Below are positions 45,251 through 55,171 of a DNA stretch of 64,000 nt, piece by piece. This DNA is from Adiantum capillus-veneris (lineage: Eukaryota > Streptophyta > Polypodiopsida > Polypodiales > Pteridaceae). The stretch spans positions 122,101,970 through 122,165,969 of the forward strand of contig CM043962.1 in the NCBI GenBank assembly GCA_014529385.2, given 5' to 3'. The notes under the pieces are model-generated. The model was not told where the DNA came from. It saw only the letters and a program-made list of their open reading frames with translations, and made no database searches. Position numbers and translations under genes: made by a program. Positions within the stretch are counted from its first letter, which is position 1, and every line of letters begins with the position of its first letter.

Positions 45251-45380
45251 AAGATTTTGGTATGTTGTATTTTTAATGGAGTTCCTTGTGCAAAGGATAT
45301 GCTAGGGTTGCTTGTAACTTCTGTTGATTATAATACAATTCAAGTTCAACTGAGCACTTAAAAAAAAAAGATTTTGGTAT
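45251..45380 (+). mobile_element. Short 5'-truncated retroinsertion with poly-A and 13-bp target duplication
   Basis: AAGATTTTGGTAT occurs at 45251-45263 and 45368-45380. Between them are about 104 bases ending in a run of A, the signature of LINE-machinery insertion. The inserted piece reads GCTAGGGTTGCTTGTAACTT then CTGTTGATTATAATACAATT, like the 3' end of a plant LINE. It has no ORF. Confidence 0.75.
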
Positions 45381-46107
45381 ACTATGGAGACGGTGGTGTA
45401 TCATTTTTCGAAATTCTGTACACATTTTTTGTCAGTAGGTCGATTTTTTGTTTTGGGTCCTGTGACAGTTTTTGGCTCTCTTTGATACGGAGTCGATTTT
45501 TGATATGATCTAGGAATCTAGTTTGGGGTTTTGGCATGTTTTAGATGTGTTATAAATTTAAAATTTTGTGCACAAAAATTTATGTAGCAATCTAAGGTAT
45601 ATTTGACAAATAAGAGTTGTGTCAGATTGAGGCCTACACCTAAGTTGCATTGCACGCTATACGATGTATATATAATACGCCTTACATGGACATATTATAG
45701 AACCCTTTCTCGTATAATTTCTTAAAAGTTCGATCGAACTATATTTAGATCAAAATTCTATTATTTTTATAATCGACACGTGTGGGTTCATTCTCATCAT
45801 GTTTGGCATCTTCTTTGAAGCTTGGCCTTGAGCTTACCCCAAAGGTAATCTCCAAAACATAAAATAAGCTTCAATAAAGATCTAAAGGTAGATATGTTTA
45901 GAAAAACAAGTAGTCCTGTGCTTGGTGGAAGCATCTAGCACTGAAGTAAACAAGTACAAAGAACATTGGTGAAATTTTAAAAAAGAATCGTATATATTAT
46001 GATTGGTTACCTCTGTAGCTATCTGTAAAATGGTCCAATGTCACGGTTTTCTCTACAATTGTTTGAGTAGCGAGACCAAGGCACTGCTCTTTACCGTACG
46101 TGTTGTG
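45381..46107. other. No gene seen
   Basis: AT-rich sequence up to the copia A target site. No motif, RNA gene or repeat was recognised. Confidence 0.45.
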
Positions 46108-46112
46108 ATAGA

Positions 46113-46301
46113 TGTTGGGTTAAAGGCCCGTGTGCCCGGCTGCCCGTTGTTCAGCCGCCCATGTACAGCCATTCATTTACTCATTCATAATAACTATATA
46201 CTCATAACTACACATTGTAGTGTGAGTACCGCCCCGCCACACACTGTGTCTATCTCCTTCTTCGTGTTGGCTCTCTGTGTGTGTGCTCTCCGATCCCAAC
46301 A
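46113..46301 (+). repeat. Copia A 5' LTR
   Basis: 189 bp, TGTTGGGTTAAAGGCCCGTG to CTCTCCGATCCCAACA. A TATATA segment at 46196 may be part of the promoter. Confidence 0.97.
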
Positions 46302-46303
46302 AG

Positions 46304-46315
46304 TGGTATCAGAGC
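46304..46315 (+). promoter_or_regulatory. Primer binding site of copia A
   Basis: TGGTATCAGAGC, complementary to the 3' end of initiator tRNA-Met, two bases after the LTR. Confidence 0.95.
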
Positions 46316-47459
46316 TTGGTAGTGAGAGCATTGAGAGTTTCATCATCATTGTTGAGTGTGTTGAAACTTGCTGCTGTTTCATTGCCGTTTTTCGGTTTCG
46401 CGCACGCGCGCATTTCTAAAGAGCAAAAGGTTTTTCCGAGCTTGGCATTGGAAGGTTCAGCACTCCGCGAGTATTTTAATCAGGTGTCCTGGGGTTTAAC
46501 CCCCCCTTTCGGAGCCATTCGTGCCATTAGAAATCCCATCCGAGCTACAGACTAGGAGCTGCGTTTTTCAGCTCTCTTTGGTAGTTTTCTGCTGCCAGAG
46601 CTTCCATAGCCATTACAGGTGCCATTGTTGTAGTGTCTTCCACTTACGTGAGCCCACAGCTCATTTGAGAGTGTGTAGCCTCTTCTTGGAGTGGCCTCAT
46701 ACACACAGATAGAGTGGGAGTTTGGCGACATTGTCTTCTTCGACTACAGGTACAGGTACGGGTACAGGTTACAGGTTACAGGGAGCTTTGGATACAGGTT
46801 TCTTCTGTGGTTACAAAACATGTATTTTGAATGTGGGACAGCCATGCATATGGTTGTGGTTTGAGTGGGAGTTTCTACTCTTCTGGGCAGTCTGTTTATC
46901 CGTGTTCTTGAGCTACAGGTTTACATCATCTATGTATGTTGATGGATGTGGATATGGCAGTTTGACAGACACTCTTTATGCATGATATTGTGGAGATTTG
47001 GTTCACTTATACATAGAGCGGGTTTGCTCTTGCTTGCAGTGTTGCGGTTTGAGTACGGACAGGTACTTGGTTGACAGTAGAGATTGGACTTCGCTGAGCT
47101 TGTGCATTGGTTATATGCTCACTTGGATCCATTTATGCTCACGGATTTGTGTAAGCTTGGTCAGCTTATGTTTCTATTGTGGTTATTCAGACATGGAGTA
47201 TGTTTATGTCTCTATGACAGCTCATTGTTGATGCATTTTGTGGCACGGTTTGCCTAGGCCGGTTGAGTTACAGGTGTCACGGGTTTATGCATTTGTTTGT
47301 GGATTTCTACGTACGTTTTTTGACCATATTATGGGCTGATTTATACTCTATGCGTTTGCTCTTTGATTGAGCAGCAGGTGTTGTTAGATTTGCAACACTA
47401 CTTTGTTGTGGCAGTTTGTTGGTTGGTTACAGGTTTCTCATTGTTGCATTCTTGTTGTA
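46316..47459 (+). other. Copia A leader
   Basis: About 1.14 kb between primer site and gag ATG, long for a copia leader. It has short ORFs (46722-46985, 46998-47231) with no motif, and a TACAGGTACGGGTACAGGTT tandem-like stretch at 46745-46785. Confidence 0.7.
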
Positions 47460-50400
47460 ATGGGCACTAAAGAGGACACAGTTTTCAATATTGAGAAATT
47501 GGATGGTGCTAATTTCTCATATTGGAAAGATCAGATTTGGGATGTCTTGGTGCAGAAGAAACAGATTCGACCTCTAAAGTTGCAGGGAGTTAAGCCAGAG
47601 AACATGGAGAGGGATGATTGGGAGGAGTTGGATGAGATGTGCAGGTCTACCATTAGGCTTTCCCTTTCAAAGTCTATTTATTACAATGTGAAAGATGCAC
47701 AGGGTGGAGCTTATGAGCTATGGTAGCGGATTTGCGATATGTATGATAAGCATTCAGCTGCTTCTATGGTGTATTGGATTAAAAAGCTTAGTGATTTGCG
47801 AATGGAGGAAGGTGCTTCCATGAATGCGCATTTGAATGAGTTCAATACAATTTTCAGCCAACTTGCTACGCAGAAAATTACGTTTGAGGACAATGTAAAA
47901 GTTATGTTTTTACTTGTCACGTTGCCTGAGTCATGGGACACATTTAGGACATCCATAAGTAACTCGGTTCCTGCGGATGAGTTGACAAGTACTAATGTGG
48001 AGTCTAGTCTTCTCACGGAAGAGATTAATCGAAAGAATAATGCAGGTAGTAAGTCTTCTAGTGCAATGGTTGTCAGAGGCAAGACTATGAACAAGTATAA
48101 GTCCAACAGGGGTAAATCTAGAAGCAAGTCCCGTGCAGGCACAAGTAAAAAGGATGTGGAATGTTTTCATTGTGGTAGAAAAAGCCATTTCAAAAAGGAT
48201 TGCTACAAGTGGAAAAGGGAAAATGGAGATGGTAAGAAGAAAGACCATGATGCTAAGGACAAGCCTAAGTCCAATGTCAAGATTGAGGAGTTAAATGCAA
48301 CACAGGGAGAGTGTAGCTCTCAAGATGACCATGTATGTGCTCCGACTAGTGCTACTAGTGAAGAGCTTGGTGATGTGTTGCTTGCATCCTATTTTGATGA
48401 CGCTTTTCTTCTCACTCATGAGAGTAGTATGCCTATGGATTGGGTCATTGACAGTGGTGCTTCTTTTCACGTTACACCTCATAGGTCGTGGTTTCATGAC
48501 TATGATGCTTCGAGCACAGGTACTGTCAGGATTGCCGATGGGCATTCTATGCAGATTCATGGCATTGGAAATATTCATTTGGCTATGCCAAACTCTACTA
48601 TGTTTGTCTTGCAGCGTGTGCGTCATGTGCCAGCTCTTGCAAAAAGCTTGATTAGTGTGGGTCAATTGGATTCACTTGGTTTCAATGTATCTTTTGGTGA
48701 TGGAGGTTGGAAGATCACTAAGGGCAGCCTTGTTTTGGTTAAAGGTGCTAAGAGGAATACGTTGTATTCCCTTTGTGTAGCTAGTGTGGCTGATCACATT
48801 GTGGGGATCACTGAGCAACCTCCTGCTTCTTTATGGCATCAGCGTTTGGGGCATATGTCACTGAAAGGTTTGAAGTTGTTGGCACGTGTGGATTACATTC
48901 CCGTTTCAGATTTTGGTGGTTTTGAGTTTTGTGAGCATTGCCTTTATGGTCGACATGCTCGGTCTTCTCATAAGAAGAGTGTTCCACACAGATGTTTGGA
49001 AAAGCTAGCTTTGGTGCATAGTGATGTATGTGGGCCGATGCCCAATGCTTCTCTTGGAGGTGCTATGTACTTTGTTACGTTCATTGATGATGCTAGCAAG
49101 AAGGTATGGGCATACCCCATTCGTAAGAAGGATATGGTGTTTGATATATTTAAGCAATGGTTGGCTCTTGTTGAGAACCAATCAGGTTGTAAGTTGAAGT
49201 GCTTACGTACGGACAATGGGGGTGAATTTATGTCTCATGCTTTCACAACATTATGTGTTGAGAAGGGTATACGGCGCGAGCTTAGTGCTCCCTATACACC
49301 TCCTCAAAATGGTGTGGCAGAGCGCATGAACAGGACTATACAGGAAAAAGTCCGTAGTATGCTTTCTATGGCTGGTTTGTCAAATGGATTTTGGGCTGAA
49401 GCTGTTGCCACTTCTGTGCATTTGATAAATCGTTCACCTAGTGTTCCTTTGGGCTTCAAAGTGCTTGAAGAGGTATGGACAGGTTTGCCACCTTCGTATG
49501 GTCACCTTCGTGTTTTTGGCTATGAAGCTTATGTACATGTACCTAAGGCAAAACGCAGCAAATTGGATCCAAAGGCAAGAGATGTATCTTCTTGGGTTAT
49601 GGTAGCTCTGGTGAGATGGGTTATCGATTGTGGGATCCTATTGGCAGGAAGATTGTGCGCAGCCATGATGTTGTTTTTCATGAGGACTCTATGTATAGAG
49701 AATCACCGCGAATGGTTGAGGTTCGGCGTGTGATATTTGAGGAGGATGGTCATCGGTATGATGGTCCCAAGGCTGCTCGTGGGCAGCCCATTGACCCTCA
49801 AGTGGGAGATCAGCCCTTGTTGGGAGATCATGTAGATGTGGGACAGCCACATGCACCTCCTGCATAGTCTTTGAGGCGTTCAGAGCGGCGTGCAAGACAG
49901 CCTCAGCGTTTTGTGCCTTCTATGGATTATGTATTGTTGACTGATTGCGGGGAGCCATCATGTTATGATGAGGCCATGTCTAGTGTTGACAAGCTCAAGT
50001 GGGAGCAGGCTATGCAGTCAGAGATGAATTCGTTGATCCAAAATGAAACGTGGGAGCTTACTCCTTTGCCAAAGGGTAAGAAGGCACTACCATGCAAGTG
50101 GGTTTACAAGATAAAATTGTGTTCAATGGATGCAAAGCCTAGGTACAAAGCAAGGCTTGTGGCTAAAGGATTCAAGCGATAGAAAGGCATTGATTTTGAC
50201 GAGATCTTCTCCCCAGTGGTGAAGATGTCTACTTTGCGTATGTTGTTTGCTTTGGTAGCTACAGAAGACATGGAGTTGAAGCAAATGGATGTAAAGACAG
50301 CTTTCTTACATCCGGACTTGCACGAGGATTTGTACATGGAGCAACCAAGTGGGTTTGTTATTCATGGTTCAAAGAAGATGGTATGCCGGCTTCTTAAGAC

Positions 50401-51505
50401 CTTGTATGGGCTGAAGCAATCATCTCGTGAATGGTATCGTAAGTTTGATGCATTCATGAGTTCATTGGGCTATGTACGCAGTTATGAGGACCCATGCCTC
50501 TATACTCGCAAGGTTGCAGATGGTAGTCTTATTGTTTTGGTTTTGTATGTGGATGACATGCTGATCGCAGGGAAGTGTATTTCTGATGTGGATGCCTTGA
50601 AACATAGGCTACATGAGACCTTTGCCATGAAGGATCTTGGGGATGCCAGTCATATTTTGGGTATGCGGATCACTCGTGATCGTTCTCGCAAGATGCTCTT
50701 TCTTAGTCAGAAAGAGTACATTGACAGGGTGCTTGAGCGTTTTCATATGGAAGGGGGGAAGGCCATTAGTACCCCGTTGCCTCCATATGTAAAACTCAGC
50801 CATGATGACTGCCCTCAGACAGATTTGGAGACTACAGAGATGTCTCAGATTCCCTATGCGTCAGCTGTTGGTTCCTTGATGTATGCCATGGTGGCTACGC
50901 GTCCAGATCTTGCTCATGCAGTTGGTGTGGTTAGCAGGTACATGTCTAACCCGAGCAAGCATCATTGGGATGCAGTGAGAGGTATTCTCAGATACTTGAG
51001 AGGGACTTCAGAGTTGTCCCTATGTTATGGTGAGAAGGATATGTATGTTTGCGGATATACAGATTCAGACTATGCAGGGTCAGTGGACTCGAGGAAGTCT
51101 ACTAGCGGCTATGTGTTCACAGTTGCAGGTGGACCGGTTTCGTGGGCATCACGTTTACAGCCATGCGTTGCTTTGAGCACTACAGAGGCTGAATATATGG
51201 CTGCCACTGAGGCTGCCAAGGAGGCCGTATGGCTCTCACGACTAGTGGGAGATCTTGGTATGGCTGGTGATGCTCCGATTCTACATTGTGATAGCCAGAG
51301 TGCCATAGCGTTGGAACGGAATCCTGTCTTCCATGCGAAGACAAAGCACATTGAGGTGAGGTATCACTTCATACGAGAGGTGCTAGAGGACAAGCGCATA
51401 GAGCTTGTCAAGGTACACACTGACGATAACCCTGCTGATCTACTCACGAAGTCGTTAGCCTCACAGCGGTTTGCACACTGCAGATCGCTGATGGGTATGG
51501 CTTGA
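47460..51505 (+). pseudogene. Copia A gag-pol polyprotein, three stops and one frameshift
   Basis: The start is MGTKEDTVFNIEKLDGANFS at 47460, a typical copia gag start. Then: zinc knuckle CFHCGRKSHFKKDC (48162-48203); protease WVIDSGASFHVTP (48440); GAG-pre-integrase LWHQRLGHMSLKGLK with CEHCLYG (48832-48950); integrase core with SDVCGPM, CLRTDNGGEF and NGVAERMNRT (49020-49340); RT with KALPCKWVYKIK, MDVKTAFLHPDL, LYGLKQSSREWY, and YVDDMLIAGK (50080-50575); RNase H DSDYAGSVDSRKSTSGYVFT, STTEAEYMAATEAAKEAVW, CDSQSAIALERNPVFHAKTK; the end is NPADLLTKSL. TAG stops interrupt at 47724, 49865 and 50180. A base is missing near 49580 (AGAGATGTATC), where a CIFLGYG-like segment should read. All catalytic residues are present, so decay is slight. 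Confidence 0.95.
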
Positions 51506-51548
51506 CTTCTTTTGCTGTACTTTGGCCACTTTAAAGGCACACTGCCTT

Positions 51549-51559
51549 TAAGTGGGAGA
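51549..51559 (+). promoter_or_regulatory. Polypurine tract of copia A
   Basis: AAGTGGGAGA just before the 3' LTR; primes plus-strand DNA synthesis. Confidence 0.85.
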
Positions 51560-51560
51560 T

Positions 51561-51749
51561 TGTTGGGTTAAAGGCCCGTGTGCCCGGCTGCCCGTTGTTC
51601 AGCCGCCCATGTACAACCATTCATTTACTCATTCATAATAACTATATACTCATAACTACACATTGTAGTGTGAGTACCGCCCCGCCACACACTGTGTCTA
51701 TCTCCTTCTTCGTGCTGGCTCTCTGTGTGTGTGCTCTCCGATCCCAACA
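51561..51749 (+). repeat. Copia A 3' LTR
   Basis: 189 bp, differing from the 5' LTR at GTACAACCATTC (5': GTACAGCC) and TTCGTGCTGG (5': TTCGTGTTGG). Confidence 0.97.
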
Positions 51750-51754
51750 ATAGA

Positions 51755-52419
51755 TTTTGGAGCACAGGTGGTTACTTGCTTAGTTGGTTGTGATTTCTAT
51801 CGTGTCAACATTTGTTGTGAAACATGAGCGGATAAGTAGAACCCATTGATAGGCAACAATGATAGCTCAGCTTGGGAAGAAGCAAGTTGTGTCCCGCAGG
51901 GGTAACTATACAACAAAGGGCTATTGAAGGGGGCAATTGAATCAAGCAAAGAGTTGCAGCTTAATCATTTCGCTTAAACTCTACTATTTAACCTATATTA
52001 GTAGTTGCTTGCAGATTGCCATTCAGCATTAGGAGAACTTTGGACTCACTTTTGGGCCCTGTAAGAAGTTCCACGTCATCTTAGAGAGAGAAAATAAAAA
52101 TGTCATTTTAGATGATGTTTTTTTTTGCACCAACAAAAAGTCAAAATGACATTCATTGTTAGGTAGCCGCCGTCTTCTTTTCTTGTCCTTTGTTCTCTTG
52201 TCAGGAATCTAAATAACCGTATGACTAATGATTTGAAACATCAATTTACAAGCGTTCCGCTACAGGAACTCTATCAACTCTAAACATGGGACTACAGTGA
52301 TTTCAAACGTGAGCTTACAAGCCTCCACTCCCAAAACTTGAGATATTTCGTTAGTCATAGTGTCTGTTTGTCTCTCTATAAAATTTAGGAATGGACAACA
52401 CTTCTTTTTTGAATGAAAA
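51755..52419. other. No gene seen
   Basis: Sequence right of copia A. No ORF with motif, repeat or RNA gene recognised. It may contain upstream exons of the broken gene that follows, but none could be supported. Confidence 0.45.
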
Positions 52420-52425
52420 CACCAA

Positions 52426-53324
52426 TTGAACTTGCAATCCTCAACCTCCTCATCTTCAACATTTACCCAAAGAAAGAACACACATCATCTTCACATTGAT
52501 GTATTCCAAAAGTACGCACCATTGCACAAACGTAGGAGGGAGTCTTTCTTATCCCAATGGGAGAAAGAACTTAGAAGGACAAACAAGGAACATCATTTAG
52601 ATTTGTGGATTGATGGGTCTATTTATCCAAAGGATCGTACAACAAATGTGTCAGCTCCCTTTGTTAATATCACTAACCTTTTACATTTCACAGGCGTTGG
52701 CAAGGATGGGCTATTAGGATACACTGAACATTTGAAAATGTGAGGATTGAATGCGGAAAAGAAAATAGACCTCCTAGCGATGGAGAACATGCAACTGAAG
52801 AAACTTAATGAAGCATGCGCTCAGAAGATGTCATCAAACAAACAGACAATCCAAAGCCTTGAGAAGAAGATTACAAGTTTGCGTATGAAAGACACCGTGC
52901 TTGGGAGCCGGAAAAGAAAACGAGATCTATGCAACATAGAGAATATGAAGTGGTGGCTTGAAAAAACAAATACGAGCTTTAGGTAACTCGAAGTTTATTT
53001 TTGCTTTTGTATCATATATATACTTTACACTTTCTTATTACTGATCATGATGCATGGTACTTTCTTTGCAGGTATTTGCTACATCCAAAGTCGAACGGAG
53101 TGGGTTCCAATGCCGAAGTAGGTTCCAATGCCGGAGTACATTACAATTGTCTAGTTTCAAAACAAGCAGTTGAAGAGATGATAACTTAGAAAAAAATTGA
53201 TAAATTGAAAGGGAGGCTCCTTACCTCTTTCATGAAGGAGAATCAGTTGAAGCCAATGGAAGTGCAAGAAATACTTGATGAGAGCGACATCTCGCACCAG
53301 ATGGGATACAAGGCACTCTTCAAA
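52426..53324 (+). pseudogene. Unrecognised coiled-coil gene, two exons seen, cut by gypsy B
   Basis: Frame 52426-52982 has KRRRESFLSQWEKELRRTNK and DLWIDGSIYPKDR, then a TGA at 52741, then a coiled coil: LLAMENMQLKKLNEACAQKM, KQTIQSLEKKITSLRM, and a basic SRKRKRD. A donor (AG|GTAACT, 52982) and an acceptor (TTTCTTTGCAG, 53071) join in phase to a second exon, YLLHPKSNGVGSNAEVGSNA, LVSKQAVEEMI, a TAG at 53187, then KLKGRLLTSFMKENQLKPME and ISHQMGYKALFK. There the gypsy B LTR begins (53325). I do not recognise the family. The two stops and the truncation make it a pseudogene; the rest should lie beyond gypsy B. Confidence 0.55.
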
Positions 53325-53466
53325 TGTAATGGAAATGGCCTATGAACTTTGAGAATAGCGGAATTAAGAGAATTAGAGAGAGCATTTTTGTGAGGTTACT
53401 TTGAGAACATAGAGAGTGAACTTAATTGATGGTAGCAACATGAACATAGTACTTAATTAACTTGGC

Positions 53467-53751
53467 ATGAACAATACTTTTGCAAGAGAGAGAGTATTAG
53501 AGAACATGACAATAGTTGAGGATCGGGTTTACTTGGAGCTTGTCCCCCCTCCAAAAGGCGTTTGTATTATAGATTCTCCCATCAAGAGAGACTTGATACA
53601 ATACAATCTTTGTGTTCCTTGTGACCTAGGTGATGCAATGAAGATGGAAAGCTTCATGCATCACAAGCATACCATAAACTTTGCAAAAACATTAACTATC
53701 CTAAGCCTCAGTCCCAAGGCCTCAAACACCTTCGAAGGTGGAGAGAGCTAG
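53467..53751 (+). CDS. Antisense ORF in gypsy B LTR, conserved with gypsy A
   Basis: Plus-strand frame, antisense to the element. It has ENMTIVEDRVYLELVPPPKG, VCIIDSPIKRDLIQYNLCVP, GDAMKMESFMHHKHTINFAK. It differs from the gypsy A copy (33522-33265) by few residues (G/D, I/V, P/L, A/V, V/I, E/K, N/T) over about 65 aligned positions, then shifts frame near 53690. Function unknown. Confidence 0.35.
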   Translation: MNNTFARERVLENMTIVEDRVYLELVPPPKGVCIIDSPIKRDLIQYNLCVPCDLGDAMKMESFMHHKHTINFAKTLTILSLSPKASNTFEGGES

Positions 53752-54110
53752 CGGGGCATGAGGGTAGGGAAGAGGAAGAAGAACATCCATAGGAGAAAGA
53801 AATAGTTTCTCACTTATCATCACTCATCTTGCTTAGTATAGAATAATAGCATACTAATGAAGATGAAGAAGATGACAAGCTTAAGTATTGAAGCATGGCT
53901 CTTGGTTGGATTTGCATTCCATAGCCAAGAGTGTTGGTGTAGGTTCTCTACTTCTCAACAAGCTTGGAGAAGGAGATGGAGCTCTTGCACTTTGCACTTG
54001 GAGAAGGAGATGGAGCTCTTGGAGAAGGAGATGGAGCTACTTTGCACTCCACACAATGAGAGAATGTGTATGTGTGTGGGGGAGAGTATACCCCCCTCTC
54101 ATGCTTGGTC

Positions 54111-54111
54111 C

Positions 54112-54146
<35 letters not shown>
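54111..54146. repeat. Microsatellite (CT)n in gypsy B LTR
   Basis: About 17 CT units. The preceding stretch 53990-54035 has GGAGAAGGAGATGGAGCTCT twice in tandem. Confidence 0.95.
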
Positions 54147-54150
<4 letters not shown>

Positions 54151-54819
54151 TTTAATTATTTCATTTGGATATGCGTCCTCTTTTTCCTCTTTGAGAGAAA
54201 AAACTTAATTATTTATTTTTATGTATCTAAATTCTCATTGGATCCCTTTAAAACCTATCCAATAGAATTCAAGCACATCATGAGGGCCACATGTGGAGGA
54301 TCATTTGAACATGTGTCTTTTATGCTTATTAAGTCATTTGGTTTGAATTGAATACTATAAGCACTTAGTCAATCAAGCATGGAAACGTTGATTCCTCTTG
54401 AGAGTTTGTCTTTGAATTGAAAATTCTAAGAACCTTAGTCATTTAAGCATGTGAGAAGCACCTCAAGCTTTTGGGCAAGGTTCCCACTAACACTTAGTAA
54501 GCCGACAAGCACCTCATGCTTGGGTAGGATTCCTGCCTCAAGGTCAGTCCTAGTTTGCCTAAGATCAAAGGACTTTTTAATAGTAACTTTTGAAGGTATT
54601 TAATGAAGATAACCCTAAGGTCTTTAAGATCCATTAGGTATCATTTTTCTTTAACAAACCATCTCTCATTTGAACCCCTTTAATCTTAGCCCCGTGTTGA
54701 GACAGATGCATAAGCACATGTCTATATTCTAACCCTTGTTTCTGTTTATTCTCCCACATTAAATGATCAATTTAATATGAAAAAATAATTAGGTTGGTTA
54801 GATATTAGATTTTATGACA

Positions 54820-55171
54820 TCACCTCTCTCTTGAAATTATAGTCGTCCTCGACCTATGAGGTAGAAGAGATAAAGTTTTAGTCATTAGTCTACGTTCTTA
54901 GCGGGTAGAGGATCCCTTTTCACCCTACGACATCATTCCAAAATGGATGACTAGTCCATTTGGTGCTTGGGAGACATAGCTACCGCAAGCATGTCTGCTC
55001 TTTAGTCCATATCATACTCCCAAAGTAGAGTGACAAATTCTACTTGGTATTTGAGTGACATCGTCATCACAAGCATGATTCTAAGCATGCATACTATTTA
55101 AATTTTTGCACAAAAAAAGATTAGTCTTATAAGACAAAAATTTTGTTCATTTAGAAAGCATTTACATTTGC
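54820..55171 (-). other. Gypsy B untranslated tail and polypurine tract
   Basis: No ORF. Minus-strand CAAGAGAGAGGTG next to the LTR is the polypurine tract. The paired ACATAGCTACC and GTGACATCGTC phrases correspond to those of gypsy A at 32.1-32.2 kb. Confidence 0.7.

Larger units (their letters stand above)
46113..51749 (+). mobile_element. Copia A: structurally complete Ty1/copia retrotransposon
   Basis: 5637 bp. Identical 5-bp target duplication ATAGA at 46108-46112 and 51750-51754. LTRs of 189 bp each, TGTTGGG...CCCAACA, with only two differences (transitions near the middle and near the end). Primer site, long leader, one gag-pol frame, purine tract and 3' LTR are in order. The coding frame has three in-frame TAG stops and one 1-base deletion, so it is a recent but dead copy. 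Confidence 0.97.
53325..54819 (-). repeat. Gypsy B 3' LTR
   Basis: Minus strand: TGTCATAAAATCTAATATCT to GGCCATTTCCATTACA, 1495 bp. It contains a CT microsatellite (54111-54146) absent from gypsy A's LTR. Confidence 0.88.

Noticed and set aside
46722-47231. ORFs in the copia A leader as genes
   Set aside because: They lie in the untranslated leader, show no motif, and do not resemble any copia protein.
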